A stretch of DNA of 64,000 nucleotides from Christensenella intestinihominis (GTDB lineage: Bacteria; Bacillota; Clostridia; Christensenellales; Christensenellaceae). The notes below the pieces were generated by a model that searched no databases, was not told the DNA's origin, and worked only from the letters and a program-made list of their open reading frames with translations. The stretch spans positions 23,146 to 87,145 of the forward strand of contig NZ_MAIQ01000001.1 in the NCBI RefSeq assembly GCF_001678845.1, given 5' to 3'. Numbering within the stretch: the stretch's first letter is position 1; each line of letters opens with the position of its first letter. Both the position numbers and the translations under genes were made by a program. This document shows positions 1-8,462 of the stretch, piece after piece.

Positions 1-72
1 CTAAAATAAATGCGTAGGCAAAGGGAAAAACGAAATGAATCAAAACAGGCTAATAAATATTATATTTTTGTG

Positions 73-101
73 TTGACAGGGAAATATGATTATGATAAAG
101 T
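73..101 (+). promoter_or_regulatory. Probable sigma-A promoter of the catabolic operon
   Basis: A perfect -35 box TTGACA (73-78) is followed after 17 bp by TAAAGT (96-101), a 4/6 match to the -10 consensus. A perfect TATAAT lies at 103-108 but at 24 bp spacing. If correct, the transcript has a leader of about 190 nt that contains both 34-bp repeats. Confidence 0.45.
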
Positions 102-162
102 TTATAATATAAATTTAATAAATAAATTAAAACATTAGAATTAACGAATTCCAATCAGTACT

Positions 163-253
163 TAGTCCACACAATGACGTGAAAAAGTAAATTAAGGTTT
201 TAACATTTAATCTTGGCGGTAGTCTACACAACGGAGTGAAAAAGTAAATAAAG
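163..253 (+). repeat. Two 34-bp direct repeats, 57-bp period
   Basis: Copies at 163-196 and 220-253 match at 29 of 34 positions; four of the five differences fall in or beside the centre of the unit. Each copy has a CAC-N6-GTG inverted core followed by AAAAAGTAAAT. The N6 varies (AATGAC, AACGGA) while the arms are kept. This fits a repeated operator for a regulator of the downstream operon, or a repeated RNA element in its leader. Which of the two cannot be decided from sequence. Confidence 0.6.
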
Positions 254-300
254 TATCTCAGTTTTTACGGTTCTTATTAATAGAAAGGAGTCAATGAGTA

Positions 301-987
301 ATGAAAAAAATCATTGATATTACAGGGCCGATTGACAATGGAATGTGGAATTATGACGAACCCTTTCCGAAGGTCAACATCAAACCGCTGCCGCCGATTG
401 GCTGGCTGGGGGGAAGAACGGTCGGCGCGGAGATTTTTGAGGGGGTACATTCTCAAACGGGAACCTATCTGGAAACGCCCGCCCACAATTACGGCAATGA
501 AAATTCCTACCTGCTCTCCGACGTTCCTGCTGAAAAGACATACGAGGTTCCCTGCGTGGTGCTGAACGTAGGAATGTGGGACATGGACCTTGAAAGCGGG
601 CGCCGTGGGATTACCGTGAACGACCTTAAGGCCTGCGGCAATTCGGGGGATATTCGTGAAGGAGACGCGATCCTTGTGGGAACCGGGTGGGGAAGATACT
701 GGTTCGATCCGCACAATCTGGATGGAGCGCCTTATTTTACAAAAGCGGCAATGGAATGGCTTATTTCAAAAAAACCCTTCATCCTGGGAAGCGATACGGC
801 AAGATGGGATAACCTTGAACGGCCTGAAAACTTTTTTGAGGATTTCTACGCGGCAGATATCCTGATGGCAGGCCCATTTATAAACCTTGAACAATGTACT
901 GCAAATCGTTGCAGACTGACGGTGCTGGCGGCGAACTTTATGCATACCAGCTGTGCGCCGGCCCGGGCGGTGCTGATTGAAGAATGA
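301..987 (+). CDS. Cyclase-family (kynurenine formamidase-like) hydrolase, divergent metal motif
   Basis: The 228-residue protein has the overall pattern of the cyclase family (PF04199: kynurenine formamidase, isatin hydrolase), with the N-terminal beta segment IIDITGPI, the motif region at 50-62 and a C-terminal HTSCAPARAVL segment. The family's metal motif HxGTHxDxPxH reads QTGTYLETPAH (residues 52-62): the first His is Gln, the second is Tyr and Asp is Glu, so only the last His is kept. Either it uses an altered metal site or has another activity. The start at 301 follows AAAGGAG by 10 nt. It is the first gene of a co-directional cluster with a peptide-type ABC importer, so a role in cleaving an imported amide or ester is an inference only. 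Confidence 0.75.
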   Translation: MKKIIDITGPIDNGMWNYDEPFPKVNIKPLPPIGWLGGRTVGAEIFEGVHSQTGTYLETPAHNYGNENSYLLSDVPAEKTYEVPCVVLNVGMWDMDLESGRRGITVNDLKACGNSGDIREGDAILVGTGWGRYWFDPHNLDGAPYFTKAAMEWLISKKPFILGSDTARWDNLERPENFFEDFYAADILMAGPFINLEQCTANRCRLTVLAANFMHTSCAPARAVLIEE

Positions 988-1003
988 CGGACTCAGAACA
1001 ATT

Positions 1004-1033
1004 GGCTTTATTCGGTCAAATTGAATAAAAGCC
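1004..1033 (+). other. Intercistronic hairpin
   Basis: GGCTTTATTC (1004-1013) can pair with GAATAAAAGCC (1023-1033) with one bulged A. No T-run follows, so it is more likely an RNA-processing or stabilising element before the binding-protein gene than a terminator. Confidence 0.35.
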
Positions 1034-1076
1034 GGGGAATAAATGAAACCAAGAGGAAATATGAAGGGAGAAAATC

Positions 1077-2666
1077 ATGAAAAAATGTATTACTACAGCC
1101 ATAGTTCTACTGTTGGTCCTGTCCATACTCGTTGTGGCGGGATGCGGCTCTTCTTCGGGTGATGCATCCGGCGAGACAGCATCTGCCGGCAATTCGGCAG
1201 GAACCGCTGCTTCCGCAGATTCGCCGGCGGGTGCTGCCTCGGGAAACAGCGATGAACTTGTGATTGGAATCAACGGGGATATTGACGACTTTAACCCGCA
1301 GACCAATCAGATGAACAATTATCTGCAGACAATCGCTTTCAATTGCTATGAGCCCCTGATGCATCATAATGAAAGTATGGAGTACAGCATGGATTTGGCC
1401 ACCGAATATAATAAAGTCGACGACCTGACCTATACTTTCACACTCCGCGAAGATGCAAAATTCCATAACGGGGAACCGTTTACGGCTGCGGATGTAGTGT
1501 ACACCTTTGAATATATCCAGAATCCGGATAATGGAGCGTGGCGGGCTTCGCAGTATACGACGCTCACCTCCGTTACCGCCGATAACGACTACCAGGTTAC
1601 ATTCAAACTGAACGAACCGACCCCCGCGTTCCTTGACAGTATTGCCTATACGCCAATTTTGTGCAAGAGCGCCGACCCGGCAACATTGAGCACAAATCCG
1701 GTCGGGACCGGCCCGTTCAAGTTCATAAGCTGGACGCCAAACGATAACATCTCGCTGGAAAAATTCGACGAATATTATGACGCCGATAAAGTATCGTTCA
1801 AAAAAGTTATGATAAAACCCTTCTCGGACTACACGGTCGCAATTACAAATATGGAAGCCGGGGCAGTCGACCTGCTTGTCAACATCACTCCTGATAACGC
1901 ACAAACAGTTAAAGATACGAATGGCCTCAACGTCCTGCAGGCATCCGCCTCGAACAATTTGATGGATTTGGAAATCGGACGCCATAACGTAGAAGCGTTC
2001 AAGGACCCGAACGTCTTAAAGGCAATGTTCATGGTTTTTGATGCAGACACGATTAATGACCAGATATTCTATGGAATGGGGAATAAGACTGTAAGCTGTT
2101 TCCCGTCCAGCGCAAAGTACTCCACGCCGACCTATGACTGGACCTATGACCCGGAAGGCGCGAAGGAGCTTCTTGCACAGACGAACTTCAAGGACGGTTT
2201 TGAATTTGAAGTCAAAGTCCTGACGGCGGATACGGCCTCTGAAAAAGCCATGACAATCTGGCAGGCGGACCTGGCGCAGCTTGGCATTAATATGAAGATC
2301 AGCAAGGAAGAAATGTCGATATGGCTGGACAATTACCTCAACCGTACGTACGACATGATCGCAAACAATTACAATATGGTTGGCGTAGACCCGGCAATGT
2401 TCTGCTCGATCATCCTTTCGCAGCTTAAAGATTACCAGACTGCGGACCTGCCCGAACTGAACAGCCTGATTGAAGAAGGGGCGAAGGAAACGGATGAAAC
2501 AAAGCGCGCGGACATTTATGGAAATATCCAGAAGCTGGTTGCGGAAAATTATCCGGTTGTCGAATGGATAGAAGCGCCGCAGCTTTGCGGGCAAGTTGAC
2601 CCGCTCAGTGGCGTACAGGTCAATCCTGTCGGTTACCTGTTCCTGAAAGAAGCCAAAAAAAGCTGA
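1077..2666 (+). CDS. ABC transporter substrate-binding lipoprotein, family 5 (peptide/nickel type)
   Basis: This 529-residue protein is the extracytoplasmic receptor of the importer encoded just downstream. A lipoprotein signal peptide ends in VVAGC with Cys23 as the lipidated residue, followed by a Ser/Gly/Ala-rich linker to about residue 55. The rest has the SBP_bac_5 pattern: the N-terminal IGINGDIDDFNP segment, the family signature around residues 138-160 (FHNGEPFTAADVVYTFEY) and the PVGTGPFKF motif. The family binds oligopeptides, dipeptides, nickel or glycosidic compounds; the ligand here cannot be read from sequence. It is followed by a 226-bp spacer with a strong hairpin, which may allow it to be made in excess over the membrane parts. 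Confidence 0.93.
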   Translation: MKKCITTAIVLLLVLSILVVAGCGSSSGDASGETASAGNSAGTAASADSPAGAASGNSDELVIGINGDIDDFNPQTNQMNNYLQTIAFNCYEPLMHHNESMEYSMDLATEYNKVDDLTYTFTLREDAKFHNGEPFTAADVVYTFEYIQNPDNGAWRASQYTTLTSVTADNDYQVTFKLNEPTPAFLDSIAYTPILCKSADPATLSTNPVGTGPFKFISWTPNDNISLEKFDEYYDADKVSFKKVMIKPFSDYTVAITNMEAGAVDLLVNITPDNAQTVKDTNGLNVLQASASNNLMDLEIGRHNVEAFKDPNVLKAMFMVFDADTINDQIFYGMGNKTVSCFPSSAKYSTPTYDWTYDPEGAKELLAQTNFKDGFEFEVKVLTADTASEKAMTIWQADLAQLGINMKISKEEMSIWLDNYLNRTYDMIANNYNMVGVDPAMFCSIILSQLKDYQTADLPELNSLIEEGAKETDETKRADIYGNIQKLVAENYPVVEWIEAPQLCGQVDPLSGVQVNPVGYLFLKEAKKS

Positions 2667-2770
2667 TTTGAATTTGAAAAGGGCCGGGTTGCGCGTTTCA
2701 CAAGAGACGCCGGAGACACACCGTGCAGGAAAAGCGAAAAGAAGCAACCCGGACGAAATATTCCGGTTGG

Positions 2771-2794
2771 CCGGGCGGCGGTTCCGCCGCCCGG
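2771..2794 (+). other. GC-rich hairpin between binding protein and permease genes
   Basis: An 11-bp perfect inverted repeat (2771-2781 with 2784-2794) made only of G and C closes on a TT loop. It is followed by AAAATA, not T residues, so it is not a standard intrinsic terminator. Its position, between a binding-protein gene and its permease genes, matches known mRNA-stabilising elements that raise binding-protein levels. The remainder of 2667-2892 holds nothing else recognisable. Confidence 0.6.
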
Positions 2795-2892
2795 AAAATA
2801 CCGGAGAGCAAGACGGCATATTACCGTTTCATGCCGGAAAAATGACCTGAATTTCATCTAAAACTTAACAAAAAATCAGATATTGGGGGGCG

Positions 2893-3870
2893 ATGTTATT
2901 GCAGCGTTCTGGTGCTTCCATTTTAAAGTATAGCCTAAAACGGATTGGACTGTCCGTACTGGTCTTGCTGCTTGTTACGATAATCGTTTTTGCAGCGGTT
3001 CGCATGGCCCCGGGCGATCCGGTATTGACAAAAATCGGACCGTACGGTGACCAGTCACAAGAAAATTATGACAGGATTGCGGCCCAGATGGGCCTCGACC
3101 AGCCGGTTTTCATCCAGTATTTTATCTGGATCGGGCAAATCCTGTCCGGAGATTTCGGCGTATCACTCCGCAATGGAGCGGATATCGGCGACCTGATCCT
3201 CCAGAAAATTCCGGTCAGCCTCGAGCTCATTATCGTAGCGCTGGTTTTTGCGATTGCGATCGCGATTCCATTGGGCACAAAATCGGCGCTTAAGCCAGGG
3301 GGCGGATTGGACCAGACCTTGACCGTCCTGACGACGAGCGCCCTCGCCATGCCGGGGTTTTGCCTGGGATTGCTGTTTATTGTCTTGTTTTCGGTACAGC
3401 TTGGGTGGCTGCCGCCGAACGGATATATAAGCTTTGCACAAAATCCCGTGGAAAATATCAGGCTGCTGATTATGCCCGCGCTCACACTGGGATTGTTTGA
3501 GATGGCAGTGTTTACAAGATTTCTGCGATCTGAAACAATCAGTGTGCTTGGCTCCAATTATATTCGTACCGCGCGTGCGAAAGGACTGCCGCAAAAGAAG
3601 GTGTACTATAAGCACGCATTTAAAAATACGCTTGTAACATTCGTTACCGTAGTGGGCAACGAGTTTGCAACGCTGATGGGCGGTACGATTATTACGGAAC
3701 AGCTTTTTGGCTGGTCAGGCCTGGGGTGGTTCATATACCAATCCGTCATCAACAGGGATTATCCGGCGGTGCAGGCCGGGGTATTGGTTATCGCGTTGTC
3801 TTTTGTTGTCATCAATCTGGTCGTTGATCTGGTTTATACGGCAATAGACCCGCGTATCAAACTGAGTTAA
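2893..3870 (+). CDS. ABC transporter permease, DppB/OppB type
   Basis: This 325-residue inner-membrane protein is the first of two permeases of a peptide-type importer. It starts with a conserved YSLKRIGLSVLVLLLVTIIV membrane segment, has the APGDPV motif, about six membrane spans, and the cytoplasmic EAA-type loop (YIRTARAKGLPQKKVYYKHA) that contacts the ATPase. The usual C-terminal YTAIDPRIKL is present. The start is uncertain: ATG at 2893 lies only 2 nt after GGGGGG, while TTG at 2899 has better spacing (8 nt). Length fits the family (305-340). Confidence 0.93.
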   Translation: MLLQRSGASILKYSLKRIGLSVLVLLLVTIIVFAAVRMAPGDPVLTKIGPYGDQSQENYDRIAAQMGLDQPVFIQYFIWIGQILSGDFGVSLRNGADIGDLILQKIPVSLELIIVALVFAIAIAIPLGTKSALKPGGGLDQTLTVLTTSALAMPGFCLGLLFIVLFSVQLGWLPPNGYISFAQNPVENIRLLIMPALTLGLFEMAVFTRFLRSETISVLGSNYIRTARAKGLPQKKVYYKHAFKNTLVTFVTVVGNEFATLMGGTIITEQLFGWSGLGWFIYQSVINRDYPAVQAGVLVIALSFVVINLVVDLVYTAIDPRIKLS

Positions 3871-3884
3871 ACGAGGGCTTGATT

Positions 3885-4703
3885 ATGAAGATACGACGAG
3901 TAAAGGTAACAACTGTTATTGCGTTGGTAATATTGGTAATCGTGTTGCTGATGGCGATATGTCCGCAGCTTTTGGCAACCTATGAACCACTTGAGATAGA
4001 TATGCAGCATAAGCTTGAAGGGCCGTCGGCGGCTCATTGGCTCGGGACGGATGAGTTTGGAAGGGACCTGTGGTCGCGGATCGTATACGGCGCCCGGGCA
4101 ACGCTGTCGGTAGGCTTTGGCGCGGCGGGCATTGCGCTGCTGCTTGGGGTTCCGCTGGGGCTCATTGCCGGTTATTTCGGGAAAACGATTGACAATGTCA
4201 TTATGCGTATCATGGATGCGTTCCAGTCATTCCCGTCCTTCCTGCTGGCAATTTTGCTGATTACAATTTTCGCACCATCCGTAACGACGTTGATTTTTAC
4301 GATCTCCGTCGTCAGCTTCCCGATATTTGCACGGATTGTGCGAGGGAATGTGCTCTCGCTTAAAAACCGGGAATTTGTGGAAGCGACGCGTGCGTTCGGC
4401 GCAAAAAGCCCGTATATTATGTTCCGGACAATCCTGCCGAATTGCATTTCTTCGATCACGGTAGAGTTTTCACTGCTCGCGGCAACGGCGATGCTGATAG
4501 AAGCCGGCATGAGCTTTCTGGGGCTGGGCATCCAGCCGCCGGAGCCGGCATGGGGTTCTATGCTTTTCTATGCGAATCAATATATTAACCAGTCGATCAC
4601 TTATATCATCGTACCGACCGTAACCATCTTCCTTGTAGTGCTGAGCGTCAACCTGCTGGGAGATGCGATGCGCGACTGGTTTGACCCGATGAAACTGAAG
4701 TAG
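3885..4703 (+). CDS. ABC transporter permease, DppC/OppC type
   Basis: The second permease (272 residues) pairs with the DppB-like protein 14 nt upstream. It shows the N-terminal membrane segment, the family signature HWLGTDEFGRDLWSRIVYGA, and the EAA loop FVEATRAFGAKSPYIMFRTI, and ends with GDAMRDWFDP as family members do. ATG at 3885 is chosen because GAGGG (3873-3877) is 7 nt away; the in-frame TTG at 3879 would abut the ribosome binding site. Confidence 0.94.
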   Translation: MKIRRVKVTTVIALVILVIVLLMAICPQLLATYEPLEIDMQHKLEGPSAAHWLGTDEFGRDLWSRIVYGARATLSVGFGAAGIALLLGVPLGLIAGYFGKTIDNVIMRIMDAFQSFPSFLLAILLITIFAPSVTTLIFTISVVSFPIFARIVRGNVLSLKNREFVEATRAFGAKSPYIMFRTILPNCISSITVEFSLLAATAMLIEAGMSFLGLGIQPPEPAWGSMLFYANQYINQSITYIIVPTVTIFLVVLSVNLLGDAMRDWFDPMKLK

Positions 4704-4714
4704 GAGAGAGGCTT

Positions 4715-5695
4715 ATGAATTTACTGGAAGTAAAAGACCTTGAAACGCATTTCTTTTCAAGGGCAGGCGTTGCAAAAGCGGTTGACAAAGTCAGCTTCAA
4801 CCTGGAAAAAGGAGAAATCCTTGGCGTAGTAGGGGAATCCGGCTGCGGAAAAAGCGTTACGGCTATGTCCATTTTACAATTGGTAAAATCCCCGCCCGGA
4901 AAGATTGTCGGCGGCGAGGTGCTGTTTGAAGGGCAAAACCTCCTGGCCCTTTCCGAAGAAGAAATTGAAAAGGTTCGGGGAAACAGGATTTCCATGATTT
5001 TCCAGGAACCGATGACGTCACTGAATCCGTTGTTTACGGTCGGCGAACAGATTATGGAGCCCCTAAGGCAGCACCGCGGAATGGATAAGAACGCTGCGAA
5101 AGCCGAAGCTGTAAAGCTTCTGACAGACGTTGGTATCCCGCTTCCTGAAGAACGCGTGGATGAATATCCGAATGCGCTTTCAGGCGGAATGCGGCAGCGG
5201 GTTATGATTGCCATGGCGCTTTGCTGCCGGCCGGAAATCCTGATCGCAGACGAACCGACGACTGCGCTCGATGTGACGATACAGGCCCAGATTCTGGAGC
5301 TGATGAAGGATTTGCGGGACGATATCGGCACCTCGATCATTATGATTACGCATGACCTTGGCGTTGTCGCCGAGCTGTGCGAGAGGGCGGTGGTTATGTA
5401 TTGCGGCAACATTATCGAATCCGGCGCAGTAGAGGAAATATTCAAGCATCCCGCACATCCCTATACGCAAGGTCTCTTAAAGGCGATTCCAAAGCTGACG
5501 GACGACAGCAACAGCAAGCTCTATAACATTCGGGGGTCCGTGCCAAACCTTATGGATTTGCCAAAAGGATGTAAGTTTGCCAACCGTTGTGATTGTTGTA
5601 TGGACCAGTGTAAAACGAGCATGCCGGATGAGACGTTTGTATCAAAAGGGCATATGGTGCGGTGCTTCAGGAACGGAGGCTGTGAAAATGAGTGA
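4715..5695 (+). CDS. ABC transporter ATPase, DppD/OppD type
   Basis: This 326-residue cytoplasmic ATPase powers the importer. Walker A is GESGCGKS (residues 40-47), followed by the Q-loop FQEPMTSLNP, signature LSGGMRQR, Walker B ILIADEPTTALD and the switch His in ITHDLG. The C-terminal oligopeptide/dipeptide-transporter extension has a cysteine cluster (CKFANRCDCCMDQC), which in this family is linked with an iron-sulfur cluster. It starts 11 nt after the DppC stop and overlaps the second ATPase gene by 8 nt, so the two are translationally linked. Confidence 0.95.
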   Translation: MNLLEVKDLETHFFSRAGVAKAVDKVSFNLEKGEILGVVGESGCGKSVTAMSILQLVKSPPGKIVGGEVLFEGQNLLALSEEEIEKVRGNRISMIFQEPMTSLNPLFTVGEQIMEPLRQHRGMDKNAAKAEAVKLLTDVGIPLPEERVDEYPNALSGGMRQRVMIAMALCCRPEILIADEPTTALDVTIQAQILELMKDLRDDIGTSIIMITHDLGVVAELCERAVVMYCGNIIESGAVEEIFKHPAHPYTQGLLKAIPKLTDDSNSKLYNIRGSVPNLMDLPKGCKFANRCDCCMDQCKTSMPDETFVSKGHMVRCFRNGGCENE

Positions 5696-6704
5696 GACAC
5701 CACTGTTTCAGATGAAGGGAATCAAAAAATATTTTCCTATGAAAGATGGGTTTAAAACACGCTATGTAAAAGCGGTTGACGGAGTAACGCTCAATTTTGA
5801 ACGCGGCGTGACGATGGGCCTGGTTGGGGAATCGGGATGTGGGAAGTCGACCCTCGGCCGGGTAGCGCTGAAACTCATCGAGCCGACGGAGGGAGAGAGT
5901 ATTTTCCGGGGAGAGGATATCTATCGCCTTAAGTCCAGGGATTTGATCGGTATGCGTCGGCATATGCAATTTATTTTCCAGGACCCGCTGGCCTCGCTTA
6001 ACCCGCAGCTGCGGGTTCGCCAGATCATCGAAGAACCGCTGCGGTTTCACAGTAAGCAGATGAAAATCAATATGCATGACAGGAAGCTGGTGGGGAAACT
6101 TGTGACGGATGCCCTGGGCGCGGTAGGCCTTCCGCCCGAGATCGCGAACCGTTACCCGCATGAATTTTCCGGCGGCCAGCAGCAAAGGATCGGCATAGCA
6201 AGGGCCCTGATTTTGCGGCCGGATTTCATTGTGTGCGATGAAATGGTTTCGGCGCTTGATGTGTCTGTACAGGCACAGGTCCTGAATCTTCTCCAGGACC
6301 TGAAAGAAGAATATCACCTGACGTATCTGTTTATTTCGCATAACCTTTCCGTTATTAAGCATGTCTGCGACCAAATTGCTGTGATGTACCTGGGAAAGGT
6401 GGTTGAGCTTGCTGATAACGAACGCCTATTCTCTAATCCGCTGCATCCTTATACGAAGGCGCTGATATCAGCCATACCGATACCGGACCCGGACATCAGG
6501 AGAAACCGGATATTACTCGAAGGAGACCTCCCGAGTCCTATGAATCCGCCCTCCGGCTGCCGTTTTCATACGCGCTGCAACGAGGCCGTAGAAGAATGCA
6601 GCCGGATTGAGCCGGAGTTCAAAGAAATAGAACCCGGGCACTTTGTTGCCTGTTGTAAATATTCAGACGGCGGGTGCGCCTGCGGGGAAGGAGAGAAGGA
6701 ATGA
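5688..6704 (+). CDS. ABC transporter ATPase, DppF/OppF type
   Basis: The second ATPase (338 residues) forms the heterodimer with the DppD-like protein. Walker A is GESGCGKS (47-54), the signature is FSGGQQQR, and Walker B is FIVCDEMVSALD; the C-terminal Cys-containing extension (CRFHTRCNEAVEEC) is present. ATG at 5688 is preceded by GGAGG (5675-5679) at 8 nt; an open frame extends upstream to 5577 but lies inside the preceding gene and has no ribosome binding site. The last 4 nt overlap the next gene as ATGA. Confidence 0.95.
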   Translation: MSETPLFQMKGIKKYFPMKDGFKTRYVKAVDGVTLNFERGVTMGLVGESGCGKSTLGRVALKLIEPTEGESIFRGEDIYRLKSRDLIGMRRHMQFIFQDPLASLNPQLRVRQIIEEPLRFHSKQMKINMHDRKLVGKLVTDALGAVGLPPEIANRYPHEFSGGQQQRIGIARALILRPDFIVCDEMVSALDVSVQAQVLNLLQDLKEEYHLTYLFISHNLSVIKHVCDQIAVMYLGKVVELADNERLFSNPLHPYTKALISAIPIPDPDIRRNRILLEGDLPSPMNPPSGCRFHTRCNEAVEECSRIEPEFKEIEPGHFVACCKYSDGGCACGEGEKE

Positions 6705-7144
6705 AAGTTGAGCATGTGACGGAAAATAAGAAAGATTATCTGGAACTGTTGCTGATTGCGGATGAACAGGAAGAGATGATAGACCGCTATCTTGAAAAGG
6801 GCGACTTATATGTGCTTTTTGATGATGGTGTGAAAGGCGTTTGCGTGACTGTTACGGACGGGGATGTCGGTGAGATTAAAAATATAGCCACAGCGGAAGC
6901 GGCCCGCGGAAAAGGGTATGGACGGATTTTGATCGATTATGCCGCGGACCGGTGTAAGGAGCAGGGATGCAGTACGCTTTTGGTCGGGACCGGCGACAGC
7001 CCCCTTACGGTTCCGTTTTATGAAAAATGCGGGTTCGTCCGGTCGCACCGGATCGAAAACTTTTTTACGGATCATTACGATCATCCGATCTATGAAGCCG
7101 GAATACAGCTTAAGGATATGGTCTATCTGAAGAAGAATCTGTAA
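6701..7144 (+). CDS. GNAT-family N-acetyltransferase
   Basis: This 147-residue protein fits a single-domain GNAT. The acetyl-CoA pyrophosphate loop is seen as ARGKGYGRILI (Q/RxxGxG/A type), followed by VPFYEKCGF, the usual beta5-alpha4 segment. The start overlaps the ATPase stop (ATGA) after GGAGAGAAGG. The substrate is unknown; in this operon it might acetylate an amine released from the imported compound, or detoxify one, which is inference. Confidence 0.85.
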   Translation: MKVEHVTENKKDYLELLLIADEQEEMIDRYLEKGDLYVLFDDGVKGVCVTVTDGDVGEIKNIATAEAARGKGYGRILIDYAADRCKEQGCSTLLVGTGDSPLTVPFYEKCGFVRSHRIENFFTDHYDHPIYEAGIQLKDMVYLKKNL

Positions 7145-7168
7145 TTACAAATTGATAAGGAGACGAAA

Positions 7169-8437
7169 ATGGATTCCGAACAAAGGGTACTGAACTATAT
7201 GGATGAAAACCGGCAGGAGCTTTTCGAGTGCCTGTCGGATTTGCTGAAAATCAATACGGAAAATTTTATCACACATGGGAATGAAGCGGAATGTGCGGAT
7301 GCGGTAAAAAAGCTGTACGAAGGTATAGGGCTGGAAACGGAGCAATATTACCCGGACGATTACCTGAAGGGCCATCCGGCTTATCTTCCGGGCCGGGGAA
7401 CAGACAAACGGCCTAACGTAGGGGGCGTATACCGTGGGACGGAAGGTAATAAAAGCGTTATGGTTGCGGCCCATATGGATACGGTGGAAATCGGGGACCC
7501 GAAAGACTGGAGTGTAGACCCGTTGGGCGGGGAGATTCGCGACGGCCGTATTTATGGCCGTGGGAGCTGTGACAACAAATTTGGGCTGGCTACCGGCGTT
7601 TTCGCATTGAAGGCCATTATGGAATGTGGATTGCGTCTGCGGGAGAATGTAATTCTGTCTGCCTACTGTGATGAAGAAGACGGAGGCGGAAACGGGACAA
7701 TCGCTTCCTGCGTGAAGTATCCATGTGACGTTTACGTCAACCTGGATGCCGGAAACAGCGAGCGCGAATTATGGATCGCCTCAGTGGGCGGACAGGCCCT
7801 TGCCGCTGAAATTCGTGCCAAAGAGCCGCAGGATTCAGCGGCCCTCGTGGTAAGCGGAATGAATTTGCTGAACGAAGAGCTGGAAAAGTTCGGACAGGCG
7901 AGACGCGAGGAATTGGGTAAGAACGGCTTTTTTGCAGGCAGTGACATCCAGCGTTCCGCGATGCGGATTACCTGTTTTAGCTGCGGCGGCGGATTCGACA
8001 TGGCGCATGGCCGCGTTCAGTTTTCTTTCTATACGGACCGGACAAAAGAAGAGGTGTGGAATGAACTGCATCATATAGAACGCCGTATGCGGGAAAAACT
8101 TGATGGCCTGGGGCTCGTTTTTGACGGTTTCCAGGAGGTCAGCCGGTATTTCGATTATAAATACGCGGATGCGGAAGACCCTGCCGTCTGCCTGATGGCC
8201 GAATGCGCGTCTGAAACCAGCGGGAATCCGATCAAAAAGACAGGAGCTTGTCTCAGTGATCTCTTTTTATACATGGAATACGGGTCCCCGGCCTCGTTCG
8301 GCTATGGAATCATGAGGGATTTCAAGCTATACGGAGGAGCCCACCAGCCGGACGAATATGTCGATTGCGTTGATTTCCTGAACTGCACGAAAGCGGTCGC
8401 TCTTTTCCTGATGCGGTGGTGCGGTATTGAGAAATAA
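7169..8437 (+). CDS. M20-family metallopeptidase / N-acyl amino acid amidohydrolase
   Basis: This 422-residue protein belongs to the M20 di-zinc family (ArgE, DapE, carboxypeptidase G2, PepV). Metal and catalytic residues are visible: AHMDT (His102, Asp104), GRGSCDNK with bridging Asp135, DEED with the catalytic acid near Glu169, the LDAGN segment and a C-terminal His in GGAHQPDEYV. Such enzymes cleave N-acyl groups or peptide bonds. It sits just after the peptide importer, so the imported solute probably contains an amide bond. The exact substrate is unknown. Confidence 0.88.
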   Translation: MDSEQRVLNYMDENRQELFECLSDLLKINTENFITHGNEAECADAVKKLYEGIGLETEQYYPDDYLKGHPAYLPGRGTDKRPNVGGVYRGTEGNKSVMVAAHMDTVEIGDPKDWSVDPLGGEIRDGRIYGRGSCDNKFGLATGVFALKAIMECGLRLRENVILSAYCDEEDGGGNGTIASCVKYPCDVYVNLDAGNSERELWIASVGGQALAAEIRAKEPQDSAALVVSGMNLLNEELEKFGQARREELGKNGFFAGSDIQRSAMRITCFSCGGGFDMAHGRVQFSFYTDRTKEEVWNELHHIERRMREKLDGLGLVFDGFQEVSRYFDYKYADAEDPAVCLMAECASETSGNPIKKTGACLSDLFLYMEYGSPASFGYGIMRDFKLYGGAHQPDEYVDCVDFLNCTKAVALFLMRWCGIEK

Positions 8438-8462
8438 ATTCCTAAATTAGGAGGGAAGGTAT

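Larger units (their letters stand above)
1..300. other. AT-rich non-coding leader of the catabolic operon
   Basis: No coding frame with a ribosome binding site is seen in the first 300 bases. The stretch is much richer in A+T than the genes that follow. It contains a probable promoter (73-101), two copies of a 34-bp direct repeat (163-196 and 220-253) and an AAAGGAG ribosome binding site (284-290) for the gene at 301. Nothing recognisable is seen in 1-60. Confidence 0.7.

Noticed and set aside
163-253. Possible CRISPR array
   Set aside because: Only two imperfect copies with a 23-bp spacer, and no cas genes nearby.
1-300. Possible riboswitch or T-box in the operon leader
   Set aside because: The duplicated element does not match any riboswitch class or T-box motif I know, and no terminator/antiterminator pair follows.
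1107-1985. Minus-strand open frame of 292 codons opposite the binding-protein gene
   Set aside because: It is the shadow of a lipoprotein gene with signal peptide and full family pattern.
2668-2850. 60-codon open frame in the spacer after the binding-protein gene
   Set aside because: No ribosome binding site, unusual Arg/Gly/Pro-rich composition, and it reads through the GC hairpin.
5577-5687. Longer N-terminus for the DppF-like ATPase
   Set aside because: The extension lies inside the preceding gene, has no ribosome binding site, and the family N-terminus fits the ATG at 5688.
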